Shown in pieces: positions 1 through 9,884 of a stretch of DNA of 64,000 nt. The notes below the pieces were generated by a model, which saw nothing but the letters and a program-made list of their open reading frames with translations, made no database searches and was not told the origin of the DNA. Origin of the DNA: Siccibacter colletis (GTDB lineage: Bacteria > Pseudomonadota > Gammaproteobacteria > Enterobacterales > Enterobacteriaceae); the NCBI RefSeq assembly GCF_000696575.1, contig NZ_JMSQ01000009.1, positions 124,001-188,000 on the forward strand. Reading direction: 5' to 3'. Numbering within the stretch: the stretch's first letter is position 1; every line of letters starts with the position of its first letter. The translations under genes were made by a program, and so were the position numbers.

Positions 1-2
1 AC

Positions 3-254
<252 letters not shown>

Positions 255-261
255 GGGGTAA

Positions 262-1653
<1,392 letters not shown>

Positions 1654-1667
1654 TTGCGCACTCCCCG

Positions 1668-1692
1668 AACCGCTCTCCGGAGCGGTTTTTTT
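1668..1692 (+). terminator. Rho-independent terminator of pntAB
   Basis: A perfect 8-bp stem (AACCGCTC/GAGCGGTT, loop of 4) runs into seven T residues, 15 bases after the pntB stop. It argues against the upstream GTG/ATG codons that would extend the next gene back into this hairpin. Confidence 0.92.
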
Positions 1693-1788
1693 ATGCCCGC
1701 TGCCGGGCTTATCCGATTCTTGCCGCTATCACCAACGCTTCTCGTCAGCTGTCTATACTGTTACTTCGCTGTAAAAAGAGGAGGAGTC

Positions 1789-2910
1789 ATGGATTTTCTG
1801 GAACGGTTCAATTTTGTGTCGCTGTTGATGGCACCCTCATTCTGGATTGGCGTTGCCACGGTGGTGGTGGTGACGCTGGTGGTGTACTGGCTGCTTAACC
1901 GCCTGCTGGCCGTACTGCATAAGGGCGTTCAGAACTGGCGCGGCAACCATCAGGAGGCAAATCACAGGCTGCGCGTGATCCTGTTCGATATGCTCAATCG
2001 CACCAGCAAGGTGCTGATCTTCATCGCCGCCTTCCTGTTCAGTCTGCGCTTTGTGGCGCTCCCGGATCGCCTGTTCGGCACCATCTCTCACGCCTGGTTC
2101 CTGGTACTGGCGGTGCAGGTGGCGCTGTGGCTCGATCAGGGCGTGCAGTCCTGGCTGCGTCATCTGCTTTATGCGCCAGGCAGCAATAAAAATCCGGTAA
2201 CGCTGGTGATTGTCGGTATGCTGCTGCGTGCCCTGGTGTGGTCGATCATGCTGCTGTCGATTCTGGCAAATGCCGGGGTGGACATCACCGCGCTGATTGC
2301 CAGCCTGGGGGTAGGGGGTATCGCGATTGCGCTGGCGGTGCAGACCATCCTCAGCGACGTGTTTGCCTCACTGTCGATTGGTTTCGATAAGCCGTTTGAG
2401 ATCGGTGACTTCGTGGTATTTGGTGATGTCGCGGGTACCATTGAGCATATCGGGCTGAAAACCACCCGCATCCGCAGCCTGAGCGGGGAGCAGATCGTCT
2501 GCGCTAACGCCATTCTGCTGCAGCAGACCATACACAACTACAAACGCATGCAGACCCGCCGTATCGTCTTCTCATTCGGCGTTGCCTACTCAACCCCGCC
2601 GGAGAAGCTGCGTCTGATTGGTGAGCTGGTGAAAAACATCATTACCGATGTCGGCGAAACCAAATTCGACCGCGCCCACTTCCAGGCTTTCAGCCAGGAT
2701 CGCCTGACCTACGAAGTGGTGCATATCGTTGATACCGCAGACTACAACCGGTACATGGATATTCAGCAGGAGATTAATATCCGCATCATCGAAGCGCTGG
2801 CCGAGCATGACGTGGAGCTGGCACTGCCGAGCCTGATCGTCAAGGCACCGTTCGCGAGCGGCCCTGGCGAGGATGCGCCTCAGCATCAGGCACCGCCGAC
2901 GCTGAACTGA
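1789..2910 (+). CDS. MscS-family small-conductance mechanosensitive channel
   Basis: This is a 373-residue membrane protein. The start is the ATG at 1789 behind GAGGAG; an in-frame extension upstream would overlap the pntB terminator. About four hydrophobic helices precede the pore helix ASLGVGGIAIALAVQ, which is the MscS TM3 signature (glycine/alanine packed, then QTILSDVFASLSIGFDKPFEIGDFV). A beta domain (GTIEHIGLKTTRIRSLSGEQIVCAN) and an alpha/beta C-terminal vestibule domain follow. Such channels open under membrane tension and release solutes on hypo-osmotic shock. It occupies the place next to uspE where E. coli has ynaI, but the sequence is clearly not YnaI, so no symbol is given. Confidence 0.85.
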   Translation: MDFLERFNFVSLLMAPSFWIGVATVVVVTLVVYWLLNRLLAVLHKGVQNWRGNHQEANHRLRVILFDMLNRTSKVLIFIAAFLFSLRFVALPDRLFGTISHAWFLVLAVQVALWLDQGVQSWLRHLLYAPGSNKNPVTLVIVGMLLRALVWSIMLLSILANAGVDITALIASLGVGGIAIALAVQTILSDVFASLSIGFDKPFEIGDFVVFGDVAGTIEHIGLKTTRIRSLSGEQIVCANAILLQQTIHNYKRMQTRRIVFSFGVAYSTPPEKLRLIGELVKNIITDVGETKFDRAHFQAFSQDRLTYEVVHIVDTADYNRYMDIQQEINIRIIEALAEHDVELALPSLIVKAPFASGPGEDAPQHQAPPTLN

Positions 2911-2915
2911 TGTCC

Positions 2916-3019
2916 CGCAGGAAAAAAAAGCCCACCGTATGGTCCAGAGGTGGGTGCGCTACGCTTACCCACCCTACGTGTTGAGTTTTTCGCAGGCAAA
3001 AAAAAGCCCACCGTCTGGT
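2916..3019. repeat. 28-29 bp direct repeat of a terminator arm flanking a palindromic element
   Basis: Positions 2916-2943 and 2991-3019 are near-identical: CGCAGG, then eight A, then GCCCACCGT, one variable base, then TGGT. They differ by one inserted C and one substitution. Between them (2944-2990) sits the palindromic element listed separately. The right copy is the left arm of the working terminator; the left copy is an orphan arm. The layout resembles a target duplication around an inserted element. Confidence 0.8.
2944..2975. repeat. REP-like palindromic repeat, copy 1
   Basis: These 32 bases are identical to 44761-44792. The core GGTGGGTGCGC...GCTTACCCACC folds as a hairpin (seven outer pairs, then a wobble and a mismatch, loop TAC). 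Related copies form a tandem array at 56029-56165. All copies lie between genes. Confidence 0.85.
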
Positions 3020-3030
3020 GGGCTTTTTCA
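2996..3030. terminator. Bidirectional terminator between mscS-like gene and uspE
   Basis: The stem AGCCCACC/GGTGGGCT with loop GTCT (3005-3024) is flanked by A residues on the left and TTTTT on the right. It can therefore end transcripts from both convergent genes. Confidence 0.9.
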
Positions 3031-3040
3031 TGATGAGGGC

Positions 3041-3991
3041 TTAATCGTCCTCGTCATCATCCATTTCAACCGGGGTCTGGTAGTCGTCCGGCTTAATCAC
3101 CAGCAGGTCGCAGCGCAGATGATCGATCACCTGCTCGGCGGTGTTACCGAGGAAGGCAGCAGAGATACCGGTGCGTCCGACGGTGCCCAGCACCACAATC
3201 CCGGCCTGTAAATGCTCCGCCAGATTCGGGATCACCTCTTCCGGCAGGCCTTTTTCGACGTGGGTAAATTTCTCATCAATGCCGAAACGCTGGCGCAGCG
3301 CTTTCATCGCCAGCAGGTGCTGCCCGCGAATCGCATCGTTATAGACGCTGGGGTCGAAGTCCGGCAGTTCGATGGCGATATTAATTGGCGTTACCGGATA
3401 CGCGCCAACCAGCCGCACTTCGGTATGGTTGACGTCTTCCGCCAGCTGTTGCGTCTCTTTGATCAGCTTTTCGTTGAGCGCGTTATGATACGGCTCTTCG
3501 CTGGCAAGGTTCACCGCCACGACCGCTTTACCGCCTTCAGGCCACGGCTGGTCTTTCACCACCCACACCGGGCAGGGGCATTTGCGCAGCAGGTGCCAGT
3601 CGGTGGGGGTGAAAATGACGGATTCCAGCCGGTCGTGCTGGTGGGCCATCTTCAGCAGCAGATCGTGTCCGCCGCTGATCACTTCCTGGATGATGGCTTC
3701 GAACGGACGGTTATGCCACACCACTTTGATCTCAATCGGCACGCCCGCTTCCAGGTAGTACTGGGCCTGCTCGCGTATCCAGGCGGTACGCTGGCTGATC
3801 ACGCCCTGACGCATGGCGGTCCGCTCGTCCGGAGACAAGAGGGTGGTCATTTCGTAAGAGAAGTCATAGATAGGCAGGAAAGCTTTGATCCGGCCACCAA
3901 TCCGTTGATGCAGGTAAACTGCGCGCCGTAACGCTGGCTGATCGTCCTGGTTCGGATCGATGGCCACCAGCATGTTTTGATACTTTGCCAT
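3041..3991 (-). CDS. uspE: Universal stress protein E (tandem Usp domains)
   Basis: At 316 residues it matches E. coli UspE almost throughout, from [21 protein letters not shown] to the acidic tail. Two Usp (Rossmann-like) domains lie in tandem; the second ends in the ATP-type motif [20 protein letters not shown]. UspE is a cytoplasmic protein tied to survival of DNA damage, motility and aggregation. The start at 3991 follows GGAG (8 bases) and matches the family start; codons upstream are in frame but unlike UspE. It lies just downstream of fnr in the same orientation, as in E. coli. Confidence 0.95.
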   Translation of the reverse strand: MAKYQNMLVAIDPNQDDQPALRRAVYLHQRIGGRIKAFLPIYDFSYEMTTLLSPDERTAMRQGVISQRTAWIREQAQYYLEAGVPIEIKVVWHNRPFEAIIQEVISGGHDLLLKMAHQHDRLESVIFTPTDWHLLRKCPCPVWVVKDQPWPEGGKAVVAVNLASEEPYHNALNEKLIKETQQLAEDVNHTEVRLVGAYPVTPINIAIELPDFDPSVYNDAIRGQHLLAMKALRQRFGIDEKFTHVEKGLPEEVIPNLAEHLQAGIVVLGTVGRTGISAAFLGNTAEQVIDHLRCDLLVIKPDDYQTPVEMDDDEDD

Positions 3992-4127
3992 ACAGGGTCT
4001 CCTTACAACCGCTAACCACTTATTCCCGCTATTTATCACGTTCCAGCCGTTACGCTGAAGCCTGAACGATGTCGGGCAGAGTTAAGGTTAAGAGTAACCC
4101 ATAAGGATTGAATGAAACAGGTGAGAA

Positions 4128-4176
4128 CCCTTTGCCGGATCAATAAATCGGGAAAATCTGGCGATCCGGCAAAAGG
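4128..4176. repeat. Inverted repeat between fnr and uspE
   Basis: TTGCCGGATC (4132-4141) pairs perfectly with GATCCGGCAA (4163-4172) across a 21-base loop, with further pairing outside. It lies just beyond the fnr stop. No T tract follows on either strand, so it is a hairpin or processing site rather than a clear intrinsic terminator. Confidence 0.6.
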
Positions 4177-4185
4177 TGAGGAAAA

Positions 4186-4938
4186 TCAGGCGACGCTACG
4201 GGATTGCCCGGCAAGCTGGGAGAGAATTTCGCTGTTCTCAATGGTGATGTATTTGCCTTTCACCGCCAGCATGCCGCTTTTCTGGAAGCGACCCAGCAGA
4301 CGGCTGATGGTTTCCACCGTCAGGCCCAGATAGTTACCGATATCGCCGCGGGTCATGGTCAGGCGGAACTCACGCGGAGAGAAACCGCGCTGCGCGAAAC
4401 GGCGCGACAGGTTATAGATAAAGGCCGCCAGACGCTCCTCAGCGTTTTTCTTGGAGAGAAGCAGGATCATATCCTGATCGCCTTTGATTTCACCGCTCAT
4501 CAGACGCATCATCTGCTGGCGCAGGTTCGGCATTTTGCCGGAGAGATCGTCCAGCGTCTCAAACGGGATCTCGCACACCATTGAGGTTTCCAGCGCCTGG
4601 GCAAAGCTTGGGTGATGCGCGGTGCCGATGGCGTCAAAGCCAACCAGGTCGCCCGCCAGATGAAAACCGGTGATCTGCTCATCACCCTGTTCGGTGATGG
4701 TGTAGCTTTTGATGGTGCCGGAACGAATAGCGTACAGCGATTTCAGCTCATCACCGGCTTTAAACAGCGTCTGCCCCTTCTGAATAGGTTTTTTACGCTC
4801 AATGATATTATCGAGCTGGTCCAGCTCGTGCTCATTCAGGGTAAAAGGGATGCATAGCTGGCTGATGCTGCAATCCTGGCAATGGATGGCACAACCGCCA
4901 GACTGAATTCGTTTAATAATTCGTTTTTCCGGGATCAT
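4186..4938 (-). CDS. fnr: Fumarate/nitrate reduction global regulator FNR
   Basis: At 250 residues it is nearly identical to E. coli FNR. The [4Fe-4S] ligands C20, C23, C29 and C122 are all present, as is D154 in the dimer helix. A Crp-type cyclic-nucleotide-like fold is followed by the C-terminal helix-turn-helix with the recognition residues E-T-I-S-R (E209, S212, R213) that read TTGAT half-sites. Loss of oxygen preserves the cluster, the protein dimerises, and it switches on anaerobic respiration and represses aerobic genes. The DMSO-reductase-like operon at the right end of the window belongs to a class of FNR targets, although its promoter is outside. An FNR-like box upstream suggests autoregulation. 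Confidence 0.98.
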   Translation of the reverse strand: MIPEKRIIKRIQSGGCAIHCQDCSISQLCIPFTLNEHELDQLDNIIERKKPIQKGQTLFKAGDELKSLYAIRSGTIKSYTITEQGDEQITGFHLAGDLVGFDAIGTAHHPSFAQALETSMVCEIPFETLDDLSGKMPNLRQQMMRLMSGEIKGDQDMILLLSKKNAEERLAAFIYNLSRRFAQRGFSPREFRLTMTRGDIGNYLGLTVETISRLLGRFQKSGMLAVKGKYITIENSEILSQLAGQSRSVA

Positions 4939-4959
4939 AGGCTCGCTCAGACCGTATAA

Positions 4960-4973
4960 TTGATGTTGGTCAA
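4960..4973 (-). promoter_or_regulatory. FNR box in the fnr promoter (autoregulation)
   Basis: The sequence TTGATGTTGGTCAA (plus strand) fits TTGAT-N4-ATCAA with one mismatch. It lies 22 bases upstream of the fnr start and next to a possible -10 (TATACG) on the minus strand, a position expected for repression. E. coli fnr is known to repress itself. Confidence 0.7.
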
Positions 4974-5114
4974 TTTTAACATCATTTTCTCTTACAGGTA
5001 AGCCCGCATAAACAGCAATTTCGGAATATCGAAATAAAACCTTGCCGCAGACAAAATTGTTCAGCCACCGTGTTATTAACGCAGCGCTATATTGTGACTA
5101 ATGTTAATAGCGGG

Positions 5115-5630
5115 TTATATAAGTAAATAACCTTCATGGCGTAATAACCACTCTTTACGCTGTACGCCACCGGCATAGCCGGTCATCGTGCCGTTACGGC
5201 CAATTACCCGATGGCAGGGTACGACGATACTCACCGGATTCGAGCCGTTCGCCGCACCTACAGCCCGTGCAGCGCCGGCGCGCCCGAGCTGCTCCGCCAG
5301 CTGGCCGTAATGCATGACCTGCCCGCAGGGGATGGTGCGCAATATTGCCCATACCTCACGCTGAAAAGGCGTCCCGCCCGTGGCGGTCGGCAGGGTGGTG
5401 ATAATATCAAGATCGCCCTCAAAATAACGGCGCAGTTTATCGCTCAGCCCGCCGGGATTCTGCGCCGCGATGCGCTGGTAGCCGCCGGTGCGATAATGAA
5501 TATTCAGCAACTGTACCATGCGATCGCTGTGCTCCTCCCACTCGACGGCGCGCAGCTGATACTGCTCGTCGCAGATAACCCACAGCGGGCCAAGCGGGGT
5601 GGCGATCTTATCTTCCAGAAGCGTCAGCAT
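5115..5630 (-). CDS. ogt: Methylated-DNA--[protein]-cysteine S-methyltransferase
   Basis: At 171 residues it equals E. coli Ogt in length and is very similar from [20 protein letters not shown]. The active site [11 protein letters not shown] contains the cysteine that accepts the alkyl group from O6-alkylguanine or O4-alkylthymine in a one-time suicide reaction. The start chosen at 5630 matches the family N-terminus; thirteen more in-frame codons upstream are not homologous. Ogt is the constitutive alkyl-repair enzyme, distinct from the inducible Ada. It lies upstream of fnr in the same orientation, as in E. coli. Confidence 0.96.
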   Translation of the reverse strand: MLTLLEDKIATPLGPLWVICDEQYQLRAVEWEEHSDRMVQLLNIHYRTGGYQRIAAQNPGGLSDKLRRYFEGDLDIITTLPTATGGTPFQREVWAILRTIPCGQVMHYGQLAEQLGRAGAARAVGAANGSNPVSIVVPCHRVIGRNGTMTGYAGGVQRKEWLLRHEGYLLI

Positions 5631-6063
5631 GTTTGCTCTCCGCGGATGCAATTCAGGGTGGCGTAACATAGCATGCCGGTTCGCTGTGCTGCCAGCGCGG
5701 CGGTGACTTTACCGGAATAAATTCCAGCCGGCAGCGATTATTTCAGCGTTATTTATGCCGTAGCTTGATGGTCGCGATTAATTATCTTTTGCCGTTGCGC
5801 GTTATTGACGTTAATAATATAAAGTGCGCAGTAAAACAGAGCCTCCAGTTAATATTATCTGGTTGATAATATAAGGCTGTGACGATCGCCGTTTTGATTG
5901 TTGTGTTAATGCAAACTGTTTTTATTTTTCTCCCGGCGCAATATTTTCCGCTCATTGGTTTGTAAAATAAATCTTAACGTTCCGCTTCGTGAAATAGCGC
6001 TTATCGATAGTTATCTGACCCGGCTAATTATCGTCAGGGCCGTGCGGCGCGGGCTAAGGCTGC
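5631..6063. other. Gene-free stretch between ogt and mcaS
   Basis: About 430 bases with AT-rich patches around 5750-5960. It should hold the ogt promoter on the minus strand. No credible reading frame, repeat or terminator was found. In E. coli the abg genes occupy this interval; nothing of them is recognisable here. Confidence 0.5.
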
Positions 6064-6158
6064 AAAAAAAACAGAGCCTGCCGACATCCGTCAGGCTCCG
6101 CAGTGCACAGCATTGCCTCCACAATATTCCCCGGCTTTATTCCTCTCAATGCCGGGGT
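6064..6158 (-). ncRNA. mcaS: McaS small regulatory RNA
   Basis: On the minus strand a 95-nt transcript is predicted, the same length as E. coli McaS. The 3' end closely matches it: stem GAGCCTG/CAGGCTC enclosing the GGATGTCGG core, then eight T and GCA. The 5' half keeps the first hairpin (CCCCGGC/GCCGGGG around a GAGAGGAA loop) and the TGCTGTGCACTGC block before the terminator. A -10 (TATAAA, 6170-6165) is placed to start RNA at 6158. The place, just before smrA, is also that of E. coli. McaS is an Hfq RNA that represses csgD, activates flhD and pgaA, and titrates CsrA. Confidence 0.9.
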
Positions 6159-6201
6159 TATTTATTTATAGCGATTTTTCAGCGCGGCGTGAGCGACGTT
6201 T

Positions 6202-6217
6202 AGTGATGTGTTTCACG
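6202..6217. promoter_or_regulatory. Possible CRP site upstream of mcaS
   Basis: GTGA-N6-TCAC (AGTGATGTGTTTCACG) matches the CRP core in both halves. Its centre is about 51 bases before the predicted McaS start, between the usual -41 and -61 positions, so either the start or the role is uncertain. E. coli McaS is reported to be CRP-dependent. Confidence 0.5.
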
Positions 6218-6383
6218 TATCCTTAACGTAAATTTTCGGGTGCTATTTCATCTCTGTATGAATATTTTACCGTTACTAAATAGTCCGGCGTGCTTTTAAT
6301 ATCGCCACGGTCAGTGCGGGTAAATAACCCTGAAATCAGCAGGGAAGTGGTGCGCCTGTCACGCCTTTTGCGCTATCTCACCA

Positions 6384-6412
6384 TTGAGACTGTGTCTTTA
6401 TACAGTTATAGT
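6384..6412 (+). promoter_or_regulatory. smrA promoter with an embedded LexA (SOS) box
   Basis: TTGAGA (6384-6389), a 17-base spacer and TATAGT (6407-6412) make a good sigma-70 promoter. The spacer contains CTGT-N8-ACAG (6390-6405), which fits the LexA operator. LexA bound there would block polymerase, so smrA should be induced by DNA damage. Confidence 0.75.
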
Positions 6413-6445
6413 GTGCCGGTCATGCAGTACCCCGGAGGATTGACC

Positions 6446-7003
6446 ATGAACTCTGATGATAAAGCGCTGTTTCTCGACGCCATGGAGGATGTCAAACCCC
6501 TGAAGCAGGCCACGCAGTGGCTTAAGCCCGCGGCTCCGCGCCCGCGTCACCAGCTCGATACGCTGCAGCTGGACAACTTCCTCACCACCGGTTTTCTGGA
6601 GATCGTGCCGCTTGCCGAGCCGCTGACCTTCAAACGCGAAGGGTTACAGAATGGCGTGCTGGAGAAGCTGCGCCAGGGCAAGTATGACCAGCAGGCGAGC
6701 CTGAATCTGCTGCGTCAGCCGGTGGAGCAGTGCCGCCAGCAGCTGTTTGCCTTTATTCACAGCGCCAGTGAGCAGGGGTTGCGCAATCTGCTGATCGTTC
6801 ACGGCAAAGGCCGCGATGATAATTCCCATGCCAATATCGTGCGCAGCTATCTGGCGCGCTGGCTCACCGAGTTCGCACAGGTGCAGGCGTTCTGCAGCGC
6901 CTTACCCCATCACGGCGGGAACGGTGCCTGCTACGTAGCGCTGAAAAAATCCGCTGCCGCGAAACTCGATACCTGGGAGCGGCACGCCAAGCGCAGCCGT
7001 TAG
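6446..7003 (+). CDS. smrA: Smr-domain DNA endonuclease SmrA
   Basis: 185 residues, collinear with E. coli SmrA (YdaL). The start at 6446 follows GGAGG by 7 bases and matches MNxDDKxLFLDAMEDV; an in-frame extension upstream would overlap the promoter. The N-terminal part has the conserved IDTLQLDNFLTTGFL-like segment. The C-terminal Smr domain (about residues 90-165) carries the family motif HGKGRDD and the later LPHHGGNGACYVAL. Smr domains nick DNA or RNA; SmrA is related to the C-terminal domain of MutS2. It converges on umuC, and both have LexA boxes, which supports a role in the damage response. Confidence 0.93.
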   Translation: MNSDDKALFLDAMEDVKPLKQATQWLKPAAPRPRHQLDTLQLDNFLTTGFLEIVPLAEPLTFKREGLQNGVLEKLRQGKYDQQASLNLLRQPVEQCRQQLFAFIHSASEQGLRNLLIVHGKGRDDNSHANIVRSYLARWLTEFAQVQAFCSALPHHGGNGACYVALKKSAAAKLDTWERHAKRSR

Positions 7004-7026
7004 GATGGTAGCCAGGCGCAGCCGCC

Positions 7027-8289
7027 TTACCAGTCCGCCCGGGCCACCGGCACGTCGCCAAGCCGGGTGGTCCAGGCCGGCGACAGTAAATTACGCTTCA
7101 TCCCCCACGCCTGCTGCATCCCCTGGCCCGCAAACCACAGCGTCTGGCCGTTTTTCTGGTTGATCTCATCCATCAGGTGCATCAGCACATCGCCGTTCGC
7201 CCGCGGCTGGCGCTCATCGAACAGATTAAGCTGGGCCACGCCCTGGCTGAAGAAGTCGCCCAGCATCACCCCGGCTTTTTGATAGCGCAGCCCGTCGCGC
7301 CACACCCTCTCCAGGCAGTGGGTCGCGGCGGCGATGATGTCGCGGGTATCCTGCGTCGGGGTGGTGAGGGCGATCCCGGCCCGCTGGCTGTAGTAGGGTT
7401 CGTCCGGATCGTGCGGACTGTTTTTCAGAAAGGTGGAGACGTAGCGGCAATACTGGTGCTCAGCGCGCAGCTTCTGCGCCGCCCGCGCCGCCCAGGTGCA
7501 GATGGCTTCCCGCACCGCGCCGTAGTCGCTGACGCGCTCGCCAAACGAGCGCGAGCTGATGATCTCCTGTTTCGCGGGCGCAAACTCTTCAAACGCCAGG
7601 CAGGGCTCGCCGCGCAGCTCGCGCACCGTGCGCTCCAGCACCACGTTAAAATTCTTACGGATAAACCACAGGTCGCTTTGCGCCAGCTGCAGGGCATTAT
7701 TGATGCCCATTGCGTTAAGCTTTTTCGACAGGCGTCGCCCGACGCCCCAGACCGTATCCACCGGCACCAGCTGCATCAGCCGCCGCTGACGCGCCGGATC
7801 GGAGAGATCCACCACGCCGCCGGTTTTTGACCATTTTTTTGCCGCATGGTTAGCCAGCTTGGCGAGGGTTTTGGTGGGCGCGATGCCGACGCCAACGGTC
7901 AGCATGGTGTGCTGAAAGATGCGCTCGCGAATGGTGCGCCCGAATGCTTCCAGCTCCCGGATGCCGGTGAGATCGGCAAACACCTCATCGATACTGTAGA
8001 TCTCCACCTGCGGGCAGAGCTGCTCCAGGGTGTCCATTACCCGCTGGCTCATATCGCCATACAGCGCGTAGTTACTGCTGAATACCGCGACCCCGTGCCG
8101 CTCCAGCATCGCCTTCTGCTTAAAGTACGGCTCTGCCATGGTGATCCCCAGCGCCTTCGCCTCAGCAGAGCGGGAGATAATGCAGCCGTCGTTATTCGAC
8201 AGCACCACTACCGGCTTGCCAAGCAGGTCAGGGCGCCACGCGGTTTCGCAGCTGGTATAGAACGAATTGACATCAATAAGCGCAAGCAT
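7027..8289 (-). CDS. umuC: DNA polymerase V catalytic subunit (Y-family)
   Basis: At 420 residues it is full length for UmuC. Catalytic acidic residues are intact: D6 in the first motif (MLALIDVNSFYTSCE) and D101/E102 in YSIDEVFADL. The thumb and little-finger domains follow, with a VAQLNLFD motif near residue 365 that resembles the beta-clamp contact (QLNLF). Pol V copies across lesions when bound by two UmuD' and RecA-ATP. Unusually, umuD is not immediately upstream: the gene has its own LexA box (8306-8325), and umuD lies 8 kb away on the same strand. C-terminal GDVPVARADW differs from E. coli but this end is variable. Confidence 0.95.
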   Translation of the reverse strand: MLALIDVNSFYTSCETAWRPDLLGKPVVVLSNNDGCIISRSAEAKALGITMAEPYFKQKAMLERHGVAVFSSNYALYGDMSQRVMDTLEQLCPQVEIYSIDEVFADLTGIRELEAFGRTIRERIFQHTMLTVGVGIAPTKTLAKLANHAAKKWSKTGGVVDLSDPARQRRLMQLVPVDTVWGVGRRLSKKLNAMGINNALQLAQSDLWFIRKNFNVVLERTVRELRGEPCLAFEEFAPAKQEIISSRSFGERVSDYGAVREAICTWAARAAQKLRAEHQYCRYVSTFLKNSPHDPDEPYYSQRAGIALTTPTQDTRDIIAAATHCLERVWRDGLRYQKAGVMLGDFFSQGVAQLNLFDERQPRANGDVLMHLMDEINQKNGQTLWFAGQGMQQAWGMKRNLLSPAWTTRLGDVPVARADW

Positions 8290-8305
8290 GGTCAGTTTCT
8301 TATTT

Positions 8306-8325
8306 TACTGTGTTTATATACAGTA
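8306..8325 (-). promoter_or_regulatory. LexA (SOS) box of umuC
   Basis: TACTGTGTTTATATACAGTA matches the LexA consensus TACTG-(AT-rich 10)-CAGTA in all outer positions. It ends 17 bases before the umuC start, so umuC has its own damage-inducible control. Confidence 0.93.
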
Positions 8326-8394
8326 TCGTTGCTCTGCGCCGGGGATCAAGGGGTAAGATAGCGAAATCGCGTTAACCGAGTAGATAAGCGGCAT

Positions 8395-8421
8395 AAAAAA
8401 GCCGGATAACAATCCGGCTTC
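8395..8421 (-). terminator. Terminator of the ProP-like gene
   Basis: The stem GCCGGAT/ATCCGGC (8401-8418, loop AACA), read on the minus strand, is followed by a run of T. It lies six bases past the stop of the transporter gene. Confidence 0.9.
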
Positions 8422-8426
8422 AGGGG

Positions 8427-9884
8427 TTAGCGGGCAGACATCTGCGGCACCGGCTGTTTTTTGTGGCGCTGTTTGCGCAGCTTATCAATCAGCTTGTGCG
8501 CTTCCGCGTGGGTCGCAACTGCCGGAGAGGAGCCACTCAGCGGTTTACGGGCGGTTTCACGCAGGGTAAACACCGTGATCAGGCCAATGGCACCGGCACC
8601 CATCATATAGTAGGCCGGCATCATCACGTTCTGGGTGGTATCGACCAGCCATGCGGTGACCAGTGGCGTGGTACCGCCAAACAGCGATACCGAAAGGTTA
8701 AAGCCGATGGCCAGCGCGCTGTAGCGAATGTCGGTGACGAACAGCGCCGGCAGCGTAGCCGGCATGGTGCCGCTAAAGCAGGTGTGCAGCACCCCGAGCA
8801 CCACCAGGCCGCCAAATACCGCTAGCATGTTGCCTGAGCCAATCAGCATGAAGCACGGAATGGCGAACAGTACCAGGCCTAGCGCGCCGAGGCCAATCAC
8901 CGGACGGCGTCCGATACGATCGGTCCAGTGGCCCCATAGCAGGGTCAGCGGCATCATTACGAACATGACCACCATCACCAGCAGCAGGCCGGTTAGCTCG
9001 CTCAGCCCCAGTACCCCGGTCAGGTAGCTCGGCATATAAGAGGTCAGCATATAGTTGGAGACGTTAAATACCAGTACCAGGCCGATGCACTTCAGCAGCT
9101 GCTTTTTATATTTGTTAAGCATCGGCAGCAGGCCGAGACGCGGGCGCGCGTGTTCGAGCGCGTCCTGTTTATCCATGTGATCCTTAAACGCCGGCGTCTC
9201 TTCAAGCTTCAGGCGGATATAGAGACCAAACAGCCCTAAGGGTGCGGCGAGGAAGAACGGAATGCGCCAGCCCCAGTCGAGCATCGCCTGCGCCGGTAGC
9301 AGGGCGATCATGGCAGTAACCAGCGTCGCGCCCAGCAGATAACCGCCGAGCGTACCGAACTCGAGGAAGCTGCCCATAAAGCCGCGGCGTTTATCGGTGG
9401 AGTATTCGGCAATAAAGGTCGCCGCACCGCCGTACTCGCCGCCGGTTGAGAAGCCCTGTACCAGACGCGCTACCAGCAGCAGGATCGGTGCCATGATGCC
9501 AATGCTTTCATAGTCAGGAATTAACCCGATACAGAAGGTGCCGACCGACATCATGATCATGGTAAACGCCAGCACTTTCTGGCGGCCAAAACGGTCGCCA
9601 AGGGGGCCGAACACCATGCCGCCGATGGGGCGGACGAGGAACGCGGCCGCGAAGGTACCAAATGAGGCGATAAGCTGCGCGGTGCTGCTGGCGTCGGGGA
9701 AAAAGACCTTGCCGATGATCACGGCCAGGTAGCTGTACACCCCGAAGTCGAACCACTCCATGGTGTTGCCGAGTGCGGCAGCGCCAACGGCGCGTTTCAG
9801 TAATTTGCTGTCGATAACCGTGATGTCATCGACGGTCAGTTCGGTTTTTTTATCCGCATGAGTTGCTGTTGTACTGGTGGTCAT
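8427..9884 (-). CDS. ProP-like proline/glycine betaine:proton symporter (MFS, MHS family)
   Basis: 485 residues with 12 predicted membrane helices. Metabolite:H+ symporter signatures are present: GNTMEWFDFGVYSYL in helix 1, GPLGDRFGRQK in the first cytoplasmic loop and GGEYGGAATFIAEY in helix 4-5. The family imports proline, betaine and related osmolytes. The C-terminal tail is short and basic (EAHKLIDKLRKQRHKK), without the long heptad coiled coil that tunes E. coli ProP to osmolarity. It is therefore a paralogue or a ProP variant, and a different substrate cannot be excluded. The start at 9884 follows GGGGAG by 5 bases. Confidence 0.82.
   Translation of the reverse strand: MTTSTTATHADKKTELTVDDITVIDSKLLKRAVGAAALGNTMEWFDFGVYSYLAVIIGKVFFPDASSTAQLIASFGTFAAAFLVRPIGGMVFGPLGDRFGRQKVLAFTMIMMSVGTFCIGLIPDYESIGIMAPILLLVARLVQGFSTGGEYGGAATFIAEYSTDKRRGFMGSFLEFGTLGGYLLGATLVTAMIALLPAQAMLDWGWRIPFFLAAPLGLFGLYIRLKLEETPAFKDHMDKQDALEHARPRLGLLPMLNKYKKQLLKCIGLVLVFNVSNYMLTSYMPSYLTGVLGLSELTGLLLVMVVMFVMMPLTLLWGHWTDRIGRRPVIGLGALGLVLFAIPCFMLIGSGNMLAVFGGLVVLGVLHTCFSGTMPATLPALFVTDIRYSALAIGFNLSVSLFGGTTPLVTAWLVDTTQNVMMPAYYMMGAGAIGLITVFTLRETARKPLSGSSPAVATHAEAHKLIDKLRKQRHKKQPVPQMSAR

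Noticed and set aside
1654-1788. 45-codon N-terminal extension of the MscS-like protein
   Set aside because: It would run through the pntB terminator, and the ATG at 1789 has a strong GAGGAG site.
4204-4584. 126-codon plus-strand frame opposite fnr
   Set aside because: It is an antisense shadow of a near-identical FNR gene.
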